Part shown: positions 1-6,455 of the stretch, piece after piece
How the letters are laid out: every line of letters starts with the position of its first letter
How positions within the stretch are numbered: position 1 is the stretch's first letter
NCBI GenBank assembly: GCA_025449435.1
Contig: JANWJO010000009.1
Span: 1 to 6,519, forward strand
Source: Chloroflexota bacterium
GTDB lineage: Bacteria; Chloroflexota; UBA4733
DNA length: 6,519 nt
Direction of reading: 5' to 3'
The notes under the pieces: generated by a model
Told to the model about the DNA's origin: nothing
The model's database searches: none
The model's input: the letters and a program-made list of their open reading frames with translations, nothing else
Program-made: the position numbers and the translations under genes

Positions 1-131
1 ACGTTGCCCTGCTGGAAGAATTGCTGGTGTCCGCGACCAACGACGCCATCACCAAGGCGCAAGAAATGGCTGGCAAGCGCATGGAGCGCTTCACCGGTGG
101 CCTCAAAGGGCTCGGCCTCCCCGGACTGTAG
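1..131 (+). CDS. ybaB: YbaB/EbfC family nucleoid-associated protein, C-terminal fragment
   Basis: This is the 3' end of a gene that begins before the window. Reading from base 3, 42 codons run to a TAG at 129-131. The visible peptide has an amphipathic helix (VALLEELLVSATNDAITKAQ) followed by a basic stretch and the ending TGGLKGLGLPGL. Both the 'A.NDA..KAQE' helix and the Gly/Leu/Pro tail are typical of the YbaB/EbfC family. Members are small proteins of about 100-115 residues that dimerise and bind DNA as part of the nucleoid. The gene lies just upstream of recR, the usual order in many bacteria (often dnaX-ybaB-recR), which supports the call. The gap to recR is 28 bases with no visible terminator, so the two are probably co-transcribed. 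The N-terminal part and the promoter are outside the window. Confidence 0.85.
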   Translation, partial: VALLEELLVSATNDAITKAQEMAGKRMERFTGGLKGLGLPGL

Positions 132-159
132 AGCGTGTGGGGCCGTTTATCCATGAAAG

Positions 160-783
160 TTGACCACTGTGCTCGATTCGCCTAGCGTCGCCAAACCGGT
201 GGCCACACTCATCGATGAACTCGCTCGCCTGCCGCAAATAGGCCCGAAGACGGCACAACGCTTGGCTTACTACTTGCTGCGCGCGCCCATCGAGCGCGCC
301 CAATCCCTGTCCCAAGCCATCCTCGATGTCAAAGAGAAGATCGTGCAGTGCCCGCAGTGCTTCAACCTCACCGAGGTCACGCCGTGCAGCATCTGCGCAT
401 CACCCTCGCGCGACCAAGCGGCGATTTGCGTGGTGGAAGACCCTATCGATACGCTCGCTATCGAGCGCACTCATGCCTTCCGTGGTGTGTATCACGTGCT
501 ACACGGCGCCATTAACCCGCTCGAAGGCATCGGACCCGACGAGCTTAAGGTGCGCGAACTGCTGGCGCGCGTGCGGAAGGGTGGCGTGCGCGAAGTGGTG
601 CTGGCCACCGATCCCACACTGGAAGGTGACGCTACCGCCGACTACATCGCCCGCGAACTGCGCAACAGTGGCGCCGCCGTGCAAGTGACCAGGCTGGGCC
701 GTGGCTTGCCCGTGGGTGGCGACCTGGAATACGCCGACGACCTCACGATCAGCCGTGCCCTCGAAAGCCGCCGGGCGTACTAA
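160..783 (+). CDS. recR: Recombination mediator protein RecR
   Basis: RecR works with RecO (and RecF) to load RecA onto SSB-coated single-stranded DNA during gap repair. The 207-residue product matches the usual length of about 200. Its domains are in the expected order. A helix-hairpin-helix region lies at residues 24-40 (LPQIGPKTAQRLAYYLL). A four-cysteine zinc site follows at C64, C67, C76 and C79. The Toprim domain runs from about 88 to 170, with the acidic residue E93 in ICVVED and the TDPTLEGDATA segment at 150-160. The conserved C-terminal segment GLPVGGDLEYADDLT is at 182-196. The TTG at 160 is the first possible start because an in-frame TGA lies at 154-156. A GTG at 169 is an alternative that would shorten the protein by three residues. 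Neither has a strong Shine-Dalgarno sequence. The gene sits between ybaB and selB in a tight same-strand run, so it is probably expressed with ybaB. No key residue is missing. Confidence 0.96.
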   Translation: MTTVLDSPSVAKPVATLIDELARLPQIGPKTAQRLAYYLLRAPIERAQSLSQAILDVKEKIVQCPQCFNLTEVTPCSICASPSRDQAAICVVEDPIDTLAIERTHAFRGVYHVLHGAINPLEGIGPDELKVRELLARVRKGGVREVVLATDPTLEGDATADYIARELRNSGAAVQVTRLGRGLPVGGDLEYADDLTISRALESRRAY

Positions 784-792
784 CGGAGCACC

Positions 793-2664
793 ATGCACGT
801 TGTCGGAACCGCCGGTCACGTCGACCACGGTAAGTCCACACTCGTCTACCGGCTCACCGGCATCGATCCCGACCGCCTGGCCGAGGAAAAAGCACGCGGC
901 ATGACCATCGACCTCGGCTTCGCCTGGCTTCCGTTGGGTGACCAGCGGGAGGTCAGCATCGTGGACGTTCCTGGCCACGAACGCTTCGTCAAGAATATGC
1001 TCGCCGGCGTAGGCGGCATCGACATCGCCATGTTGGTGGTCGCCGCCGACGAAGGCGTGATGCCCCAAACCCGTGAGCATCTGGCCATCCTCGACTTGCT
1101 CCAAGTGCGGCGGGGGCTCGTGGTGTTTACCAAGCGTGATCTGGTGGAGGCCGACTGGCTGGCGCTGGTAGAGGGCGAGACTGCACAGGGCTTGCATGCT
1201 ACAGTGCTCGCCGGCGCGCCCACCGTTGCTGTTTCGGCCCTCACTGGAGAAGGAATCGACGAACTCAAAGTGCACCTGCGCACCCTGGTCGATGCCATTC
1301 CCGCGCGCAGTCTTGGCGCAGCGGCGCGTATGCCCATTGACCGCGTATTTACGCTGGCAGGACACGGCACCGTAGTCACCGGCACCCTGCTCGATGGCAC
1401 GCTACGCACTGGTGATGACGTCGAACTACTGCCCACCGGTTTGCACACGCGGATCAGGTCGCTGCAAACGCACCGGCATAAAGTGGACATCGCCCTGGCG
1501 GGTTCGCGGGTGGCTGCCAACATTACCGGATTGGCTGTCGATCAGATCCAACGTGGTGATGTGCTGTGTACCCCGGGCTGGCTCCAGCCTGCCACAGTGA
1601 TCGATGTGTCGTTGCGATTATTGTCGGACGGCGATCGTGTTCTCAAACCGGGTGACGCGGTGACGCTGTACGCCGGCGCTGCCGAGATCCCCGCCACCGT
1701 GGTACCACTCAGCGGCACAACACTGGCGCCCGGTAGCACAAGCCAGGCGCAGTTGCGTCTTGCCCACCCCACCGCAGTGCAGCGGGGTGACCGTTTTATC
1801 ATCCGGCGGCCATCGCCTGCTAGCACCATTGGCGGCGGTGTGATCCTCGATCCCCAAGCGCGCCGCTCGCGCCGCCACCGTGCCACCGGGCTACTCGAAC
1901 TGGAACTGGAAGGCGACGACCTCCTGGCAGAAGTGTTGCAGACGCGCCGGTTGTGGACCATCGACCAGCTGGCAACCCGGTTGCAACAACCGCGCGCAGG
2001 TGTGCACGCCAGCCTGGCCACGCTGGTGGCAAATGGGCGTGCCATCCCTTTGCAAGATGGTGCTGCAGCGCCACTGCAATGGCGTAGCTTGGCGGACGCC
2101 GCGCAGCAGGTTCTCGCGGGCTTCCACGCCGCACAGCCGTTGCGCGCGGGCATGCCCAAGGAGGAACTGCGCGAGCGCCTGGGCGTGCCGCCCGCATTGT
2201 GGTCTGCCGTCATCACGCTGCTCGCCAACCAGGGCTCACTGGTCGATTACGGGGCCACTGTTCATCTCCCCAGTTTTGAGGCTAGCCCCGGGGTGGCCGG
2301 CCAGGCGCGCATCGAGCAGATTGTGCAGGTGCTGGAGGCTGGCGGCCTTGCCCCACCCGCCATAGCGAGCATCACCACACCCGCCGACGCGCCCTTGCTC
2401 GCGTACATGCTGGAGCGCGGGCTGGTCGTGCGCCTCGACGAGTCGTTGGTGTACCCACAACACACCTATCGCACCTTGGTTCGCCACACCGTCGGAGCGC
2501 TGGAAAGCGGCCCGGTGACAGTAGCGGCGTTACGCGACTCGTTGCACATCAGCCGGCGCTATGCGCTCGCGCTACTTGAACACCTTGATGTGCAGCGCGT
2601 CACACGCCGCGCGGGCGACGCGCGCACGCTCCTCCACCGCCCTAGCTGGATGACGGAGCTGTGA
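793..2664 (+). CDS. selB: Selenocysteine-specific translation elongation factor SelB
   Basis: SelB is the GTPase that carries Sec-tRNA(Sec) to the ribosome and recognises the SECIS hairpin beside in-frame UGA codons. The 623-residue length is normal for bacterial SelB (about 610-640). The G domain has GHVDHGKS at 8-15, the switch I segment EEKARGMTID at 31-40, DVPGH at 58-62, TKRD at 113-116 (the SelB form of NKxD) and SAL at 148-150. EF-Tu-like domains II and III span about 180-355, ending in RRPSPASTIGGGVILDP. Winged-helix repeats fill about 365-623. The last contains SRRYALALLEHLDV (587-600) and RRAGDARTL (605-613), which match the conserved SECIS-binding winged helix. The ATG at 793 is preceded by GGAG at 785-788 and follows the recR stop by 9 bases. 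The TGA stop at 2662-2664 overlaps the next start. No selA, selD, selC or selenoprotein gene is in the window, so the rest of the pathway must be elsewhere. Confidence 0.97.
   Translation: MHVVGTAGHVDHGKSTLVYRLTGIDPDRLAEEKARGMTIDLGFAWLPLGDQREVSIVDVPGHERFVKNMLAGVGGIDIAMLVVAADEGVMPQTREHLAILDLLQVRRGLVVFTKRDLVEADWLALVEGETAQGLHATVLAGAPTVAVSALTGEGIDELKVHLRTLVDAIPARSLGAAARMPIDRVFTLAGHGTVVTGTLLDGTLRTGDDVELLPTGLHTRIRSLQTHRHKVDIALAGSRVAANITGLAVDQIQRGDVLCTPGWLQPATVIDVSLRLLSDGDRVLKPGDAVTLYAGAAEIPATVVPLSGTTLAPGSTSQAQLRLAHPTAVQRGDRFIIRRPSPASTIGGGVILDPQARRSRRHRATGLLELELEGDDLLAEVLQTRRLWTIDQLATRLQQPRAGVHASLATLVANGRAIPLQDGAAAPLQWRSLADAAQQVLAGFHAAQPLRAGMPKEELRERLGVPPALWSAVITLLANQGSLVDYGATVHLPSFEASPGVAGQARIEQIVQVLEAGGLAPPAIASITTPADAPLLAYMLERGLVVRLDESLVYPQHTYRTLVRHTVGALESGPVTVAALRDSLHISRRYALALLEHLDVQRVTRRAGDARTLLHRPSWMTEL
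2655..2658 (+). promoter_or_regulatory. Shine-Dalgarno-like GGAG inside the selB 3' end
   Basis: GGAG lies in the last codons of selB, only 2 bases before the GTG at 2661. That spacing is shorter than ideal. It is the only Shine-Dalgarno-like sequence near the start, and the GTGA overlap with the selB stop suggests coupled re-initiation by terminating ribosomes. The other upstream GTG, at 2676, would be 17 bases away, which is too far. Confidence 0.4.
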
Positions 2665-4733
2665 CCACAGCGCCCGTGCCTGCCCCCCTCTCCACAAGTG
2701 GAGAGGGGGGCAACCTCCTCGGACCAGGGGCGAGGGCCATCACCATCATCCTGCTCACGCTGCTCGCGATCGCGCTACGCGCCGTGCTGTTCGACCGCGT
2801 TGAATTCAAGTCCGATCAGGCGCAAGCTTCGGTGTTCGCCTGGCTCCTGGTGCACCAGCACATCCTGCCGCAAACCAGCCTCCGAACCTCTGGCGGATTT
2901 TACAATCCGCCGTTCTTTGTCTACCTTATGGCACTGCCACAACTGGTCACGGCGTCGCCCCTGTGGAATACCGCCTTTATTACCGCGCTGAACGTGCTCG
3001 CTGTGCCCGTCATGTACCTCGCTTGCCGGAGAGCGCTTGGCGATCGGGGCGCAGCCATCGCCGTGCTGCTGTATGCCGTGTCGCCCATGGCCATCCACTA
3101 CTCCCGCAGTATCTGGGCGCCCGACGCCATGCCGTTCTTCACGGTGCTGTTGTTGTGGGGCGTCATGCTGGCACTGGGGGAAGGCAATGCACTTGGCTTG
3201 CTGTTGGGCGCTGTGGCCCTAGCTGCGCTCGTGCAACTCCACCAGGCCGCCGCCGCCTATCTACCGCTGACCCTGTTGCTGCTTGTGGTGTTCGCCCGCC
3301 GGCTGCCCTGGCGGCGCTGGTCGACGTGGGCGTGCTTACTGGGCGGCGTTTCTGCATTCCTGGTACTAGTCGCGCCCTACATAGGCTTGGAGTGGCGCGG
3401 ACGTTTCGCCGATGTTTTGGGTGCGGCACATTCGGTGGGCGCTCCAGCAGCGCTCAAGCCCGTGCCCTGGGTGGAGCTGTGGCAGTTAATAGCGGGGTGG
3501 AATCCTGCGTTGTATTTCGACCTGTTGCTGGCGCAAGAGCAGCCCGCGCTGGATGGCAGTGGGCCTATTGATTGGGCGGTTGCGGTGCTAGCTCTCATCG
3601 GCGTCATTGCGACCGTAGTGTGGCTGTGGCAAGGTGGCGAGCGGCGTGTGCTGGCTGCGTTTGTGTTACCGGCGTGCGTGCTGCCGCCAGCCATTATGAT
3701 GCGAAGTGCCGTGCCGGTGTTCCTGCACTATCTGGTGTTCGTGCTGCCGTTGGGCCTCATCTTGGTGGCGATCGGCATTGAAACGCTGGCATTAATGTTG
3801 AGCCGGCTGGCTGTCGCCCGCACGCACCAGGATGCCGCCGCGTATATCCGGTATAGCACAGCGATTTCGGCGTTACTGGCCGCCGCCGTCGTGGCCGTCG
3901 CACTTGTGCGCGATGTGCAATTCAACCAGCAACTGGCGCTGAGAGTAACCGGAGGTGACTACGGTGTACCACTCACCTTTACGCAGGCGCTCATGGGTCT
4001 CGAGCAGGCGGCACAACGTGATCACCCCACCGCCATCTACCTCGAGCAAGATGGCGACCTAGTGTGGGAGCAACGGTATTTCACCACTATCGGGCAGGCG
4101 CCAGCAGCTACGGTCATCGATCCCGCGCTCGCGCAACTGATTTCTGTCGATCCGGCTGGTGCTCTTTACGTGTTCCGGACGCAGGGCAGCTCGGGGTACA
4201 AGATGCTCGATGCGGCTCCTGATTCACAGCGCGTGGCCATTCCCCCCGCTGGTACGCCTGCCTATTCTGTCTTTCACATCGGCGCGCCCCAGATCGCGGG
4301 AATCGCCAGCCAGTTGGCCGAGCAACAGCCACTTGGTCCGTTTACCATAGGAGCGGGGCTCCGTCTCACTGCCGGTTCTATCAGTACTCTGCGCGCTGGC
4401 CAGCCGCTAGCCGTTGCGCTGGTGTGGCAAGTGACCGACGTAACGCCATTCACGCATGGAGAGGCGCGGATGTTCCTCCACCTGTACGACAAGGATCGCA
4501 AGACACTGGCCCAGCAAGATGCGTTGGGCTATCCCAACGCTATGTGGAAGACTGGCGACCGCTTCATCACCTGGTTCACCTTGACCGTGCCGGCACAGTT
4601 GCCGCCAGGCCAGTACACACTTGTTGGCGGCCTGTATGCTTTTGACGGCGTAAAGGACTTCAATGTCCGAGGTCCCCACAATGAGGACCTCGGCGGGGAG
4701 ATCCCGCTCGCCACACTTACAGTTGGGCAGTAG
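2661..4733 (+). CDS. GT-C fold membrane glycosyltransferase (GT39/ArnT-PMT-like) with C-terminal soluble domain
   Basis: The 690-residue product is a polytopic membrane protein, probably a glycosyltransferase using a polyprenyl-phosphate sugar donor at the outer face of the membrane. The exact sugar and acceptor cannot be read from the sequence. The first membrane helix is at about 26-44. It is followed by an external loop with an acidic KSDQAQ motif (D52 is a candidate catalytic Asp, as in the 'DE' motif of GT-C enzymes) and by YNPPFFVYLMALP (81-93), which resembles the 'HPP/NPP' motif of GT39-like proteins. About ten more hydrophobic segments lie between 104 and 416. Residues 420-690 are soluble. 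The part from about 558 (FTIGAGLRL, VALVWQVTD, FLHLYDKD, LPPGQYTLVGGLY) looks like a beta-sandwich of a type I recall beside such transferases in Chloroflexota. GTG 2661 overlaps the selB TGA. Residues 7-25 are encoded by a palindromic repeat, and no in-frame ATG, GTG or TTG lies between that repeat and the first membrane helix, so the repeat must be translated. The start codon itself is moderately certain. Confidence 0.8.
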   Translation: MTTAPVPAPLSTSGEGGNLLGPGARAITIILLTLLAIALRAVLFDRVEFKSDQAQASVFAWLLVHQHILPQTSLRTSGGFYNPPFFVYLMALPQLVTASPLWNTAFITALNVLAVPVMYLACRRALGDRGAAIAVLLYAVSPMAIHYSRSIWAPDAMPFFTVLLLWGVMLALGEGNALGLLLGAVALAALVQLHQAAAAYLPLTLLLLVVFARRLPWRRWSTWACLLGGVSAFLVLVAPYIGLEWRGRFADVLGAAHSVGAPAALKPVPWVELWQLIAGWNPALYFDLLLAQEQPALDGSGPIDWAVAVLALIGVIATVVWLWQGGERRVLAAFVLPACVLPPAIMMRSAVPVFLHYLVFVLPLGLILVAIGIETLALMLSRLAVARTHQDAAAYIRYSTAISALLAAAVVAVALVRDVQFNQQLALRVTGGDYGVPLTFTQALMGLEQAAQRDHPTAIYLEQDGDLVWEQRYFTTIGQAPAATVIDPALAQLISVDPAGALYVFRTQGSSGYKMLDAAPDSQRVAIPPAGTPAYSVFHIGAPQIAGIASQLAEQQPLGPFTIGAGLRLTAGSISTLRAGQPLAVALVWQVTDVTPFTHGEARMFLHLYDKDRKTLAQQDALGYPNAMWKTGDRFITWFTLTVPAQLPPGQYTLVGGLYAFDGVKDFNVRGPHNEDLGGEIPLATLTVGQ
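2681..2736. repeat. Perfect 15-bp palindrome within a repeat-like element at the start of the glycosyltransferase gene
   Basis: Bases 2681-2695 are the exact reverse complement of 2698-2712, leaving a 2-base centre (AA). The arm reads TGCCCCCCTCTCCAC. About 15 bases downstream, GGGGCGAGGG (2727-2736) resembles the outer end (GGGGGTGAGG) of the palindrome at 4744-4792. The whole stretch therefore looks like a copy, or a derivative, of an interspersed G/C-rich palindromic repeat. It lies inside the open reading frame and encodes PAPLSTSGEGGN and the residues that follow. As RNA it would form a very stable hairpin about 20 bases after the start codon. No T-run follows it, so it is not a classical intrinsic terminator. 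The palindrome is certain; membership of a repeat family is inferred. Confidence 0.85.
4667..4693. other. Perfect 9-bp inverted repeat in the 3' end of the glycosyltransferase gene
   Basis: CCGAGGTCC (4667-4675) is the exact reverse complement of GGACCTCGG (4685-4693), separated by 9 bases. It lies about 40 bases before the TAG stop and encodes part of VRGPHNEDLGG. A T-run does not follow it. It could be a transcript-stabilising hairpin or a coincidence of codon choice. The pairing is seen directly and no function is claimed. Confidence 0.5.
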
Positions 4734-4743
4734 AGGCGACCAA

Positions 4744-4792
4744 ACCTCACCTCCTTCACCTCTCCTAAAGCGGGAGGGGACGGGGGTGAGGT
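4744..4792. repeat. Imperfect G/C-rich palindromic repeat in the intergenic gap
   Basis: A 23-base left arm (4744-4766, starting ACCTCACC) pairs with a 23-base right arm (4770-4792, ending GGGGGTGAGGT) around a 3-base centre, with 17 of 23 positions complementary by my count. It begins 10 bases after the glycosyltransferase stop. Palindromes with ACCTCACC...GGTGAGGT ends and a CTCTCC/GGGAGG core are, from recall, common dispersed repeats in Chloroflexota and some other phyla. The hairpin could protect or end the upstream transcript, but no T-run follows it. It shares its core and outer end with the element at 2681-2736. Confidence 0.7.
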
Positions 4793-4800
4793 GCTATACC
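4792..4800 (+). promoter_or_regulatory. Possible extended -10 promoter for the solute-binding protein gene
   Basis: TGC-TATACC (4792-4800) resembles an extended -10 element (TGnTATAAT), with four of six -10 bases matching. A start of transcription near 4807 would leave a leader of about 36 bases before the ATG at 4843. No convincing -35 box is present, because that position lies inside the G-rich arm of the palindrome. This is a weak call. Confidence 0.2.
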
Positions 4801-4842
4801 TAACGCACAACCCTACACAAGCTGAGGACGGCAAAGTGACGC

Positions 4843-6291
4843 ATGGTACGCACAGCAAGCAACCAGAAGCAGTTGATCAGCAGGCGAGCGCGGCTGCAGG
4901 CAGCCCTCGGTATTCCTCCGGCGCTTGGCTTGCTCACTGGCTGCTCGGTACCGCTGTTCGGGCCGAATAACCCCTTCGCCGCGCCGGTGTCGATCAACCT
5001 GTATTACGGGCCGTTCTCTGCCCCCCAGGGAGCCGATTCGCCTGAGCCGGCCATGTTGACCAAAATACTCGCCGGCTTCAAGAAGTCCTATAGCAACATC
5101 ACCGTCACGCCCATTTCGCTCGACTTCAGCTCGTCCGACAGCCTGTCGCAGGCGCTCAACCCGGTGGCACAGCAATACGGCGACGTATACCTGAGCTACG
5201 CCGCCTTGCCCGACGTGCGCTTCAGCCAGTTACCGCTGTCGCTGAGTGACATCGTGACCCCGGTGGATGCCTACATGCAGCGCGACAGCGACGCCAGCGC
5301 TTCGGCGTTTTACCCACAGGCGATCAGCCGGGCCACGATCGATGGCCACGTCATGGCGCTGCCGCGCGACATCCAACCGGAACAGGTCGTGCTGTATAAC
5401 CGGACGTTGTTTGCTCGCGATGGCATCCCGCCGTTGCCCGATGAATGGACGACCGACGTCTTCCTGAACGTTGTCCAGATGCTCACAAGGGCAGGCAGCA
5501 CCAGCAAGAACAGCGCCACAACCTACGGCTACGTCGACGTTGACCAACTCGCCAGCTTGTACGACTTCATCATGCTGTTTGGTGGACGGCGCAGCACTGA
5601 GCCACCAGCCAACCCTCGGATCACCCTGGATTCGACCCGGGCGCTGGCTGGCGCCTCGTTTTACGTGGACCTGTACCAGAAGCAGCGCGTGGCTGCCACG
5701 CCAGCCCAGAGGCCGGCTGCCTACGAGTTCACGCCGCTGATTGACTTCATGGAGGGTAACATTCCGCTCATGCTCGCTCCAGGGACGCTGCTCGGTACCA
5801 TACACGGCATGCAACGGCCGTTGGATTGGGACGTGGCCATGCTGCCGGTGGCGCCTGGGGTCACCGAAGCATGGTTCGGCGCAGGCGCGGCGGTGTTCCT
5901 CGGCCGGCTGTCGCGTCACCTGGATGAGGGATGGCAACTAGCGAAATATCTCTGTGTGGGCGAGGGCATGAACATTCGCGCTCAGGTCGGCGATGTCCAC
6001 CCCGCTGCCCAAAAGGTTGCCATCAGTAGCGCCTACTTAGGCGACCCCAAGCCACCCAGTCGCCGCTTGTATAACTCGGTGGGCATGGCGCACATGTTGC
6101 CGGTAGACGCTGCCGTGTCGCTCGCCCGGTTATCAAGGGGCGGACCGCTCACGGCAACACAGCCAGATTTTCCGGCTGCGGACACCATCCTCCGCCAATC
6201 GCTCGACGACTTGCTCAGCGGCAAAGCCGATGTTGCCAGCGTGCTCAAGCAGGCCACCACCGCCGGCAACGCCAACCTATCGTCTACCTAG
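4843..6291 (+). CDS. ABC transporter extracellular solute-binding protein, family 1 (lipoprotein)
   Basis: The 482-residue product looks like the outer-surface receptor of a CUT1-type sugar or oligosaccharide ABC importer. The N-terminus is a lipoprotein signal. A basic region (K9, R14, R15, R17) is followed by a short hydrophobic stretch and the lipobox LLTGC, with C34 as the acylated cysteine. The segment ISRRARLQ partly resembles a Tat motif (SRRxFLK). The mature part has the family 1 signature VMALPRDIQPEQVVLYNRTLF (170-190, ending ARDGIPPLPDEW), the hinge-region GYVDVDQLASLYDFIMLFGG (229-248), FMEGNIPLMLAPGTLL (302-317), DWDVAMLPVAPG (328-339) and a C-terminal GAGAAVFLGRLSRHLDEGWQLAKYL block. 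Length is close to the usual 420-480 plus signal. ATG 4843 is the first possible start because an in-frame TGA lies at 4837-4839. The nearest Shine-Dalgarno-like GAGGA (4824-4828) is rather distant. No permease or ATPase gene is in the window. The ligand cannot be predicted, and the family assignment is firmer than the sugar guess. Confidence 0.88.
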   Translation: MVRTASNQKQLISRRARLQAALGIPPALGLLTGCSVPLFGPNNPFAAPVSINLYYGPFSAPQGADSPEPAMLTKILAGFKKSYSNITVTPISLDFSSSDSLSQALNPVAQQYGDVYLSYAALPDVRFSQLPLSLSDIVTPVDAYMQRDSDASASAFYPQAISRATIDGHVMALPRDIQPEQVVLYNRTLFARDGIPPLPDEWTTDVFLNVVQMLTRAGSTSKNSATTYGYVDVDQLASLYDFIMLFGGRRSTEPPANPRITLDSTRALAGASFYVDLYQKQRVAATPAQRPAAYEFTPLIDFMEGNIPLMLAPGTLLGTIHGMQRPLDWDVAMLPVAPGVTEAWFGAGAAVFLGRLSRHLDEGWQLAKYLCVGEGMNIRAQVGDVHPAAQKVAISSAYLGDPKPPSRRLYNSVGMAHMLPVDAAVSLARLSRGGPLTATQPDFPAADTILRQSLDDLLSGKADVASVLKQATTAGNANLSST

Positions 6292-6294
6292 GCG

Positions 6295-6399
6295 GCTCCG
6301 CTTAGCTCGCTTCTCAATCCACTAGTGACGCACGTGTGTCGGTTACGAACCCCACCCCTGGAACATCTCGTGCTCTGGAGACCGGGATTGAAGCGGAGC
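6295..6399. repeat. Long-range inverted repeat downstream of the solute-binding protein gene
   Basis: GCTCCGCTT (6295-6303) is the exact reverse complement of AAGCGGAGC (6391-6399). Inside it, CAATCC (6315-6320) pairs with GGATTG (6385-6390). The left side carries 11 extra bases between its two blocks, while the right blocks are adjacent. The enclosed 64 bases contain the near-palindrome GACGCACGTGTGTC (6327-6340). It may be the remains of a repeat or a structured 3' transcript end. No open reading frame spans it. Confidence 0.4.
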
Positions 6400-6431
6400 G
6401 ACAATATAGCGACGAAGTCATATCCCCCGGT

Positions 6432-6455
6432 AGTCCCCCCTTGGCAGGGGTGACT
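6432..6455. repeat. Short palindrome AGTCCCCCC...GGGGTGACT
   Basis: Bases 6432-6441 pair with 6446-6455 at nine of ten positions around a 4-base centre (TGGC), after leaving one inner unpaired T/C. The AGTCCCCCCTTG core is like short C-run/G-run palindromes that I recall between genes in many bacteria. No T-run follows on either strand, so intrinsic termination is not supported. Confidence 0.5.

Noticed and set aside
153..185. Ten-codon ATG frame overlapping the recR start, considered as a leader peptide or a frameshifted recR start.
   Set aside because: It has no ribosome binding site and the peptide resembles neither a RecR N-terminus nor a known leader. The TTG frame already gives a full-length RecR.
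160..188. TTGACC followed 17 bases later by TAGCGT, considered as a promoter for recR.
   Set aside because: It overlaps the recR start and first codons, and the -10 box matches only three of six bases. Co-transcription from ybaB is the simpler reading.
499..1365. Long open frame (288 codons) on the minus strand across recR and selB.
   Set aside because: It is antisense to two clearly conserved genes, has a His/Gly/Val-rich composition with no recognisable motif, and is the type of shadow frame that GC-rich coding DNA produces.
2662..2991. Possible selenocysteine read-through of the selB UGA stop, since a strong hairpin follows 16 bases later and the frame stays open to 2991.
   Set aside because: SelB already ends at its family-typical length and final winged helix. 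The extra 108 residues are Ser/Arg/Cys/Pro-rich, as expected of a shadow frame under the glycosyltransferase. The palindrome is a plain 15-bp stem with a tiny loop, without the bulged U and GU loop of known bacterial SECIS elements.
2963..3571. Open frame of 202 codons on the + strand inside the glycosyltransferase gene.
   Set aside because: The Arg/Ala-rich product has no membrane segments or motifs, while the overlapping frame gives a coherent GT-C membrane protein.
5230..5937. Open frame of 235 codons on the minus strand inside the solute-binding protein gene.
   Set aside because: It is antisense to a gene with clear family 1 motifs, and the product is His/Arg/Gln-rich without any recognisable domain.
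6341..6351. GGTTACGAACC, considered as the T-arm of a tRNA, in particular tRNA-Sec.
   Set aside because: Only a 4-bp stem with a 3-base loop is present. No acceptor stem, anticodon arm or long variable arm could be placed around it on either strand.
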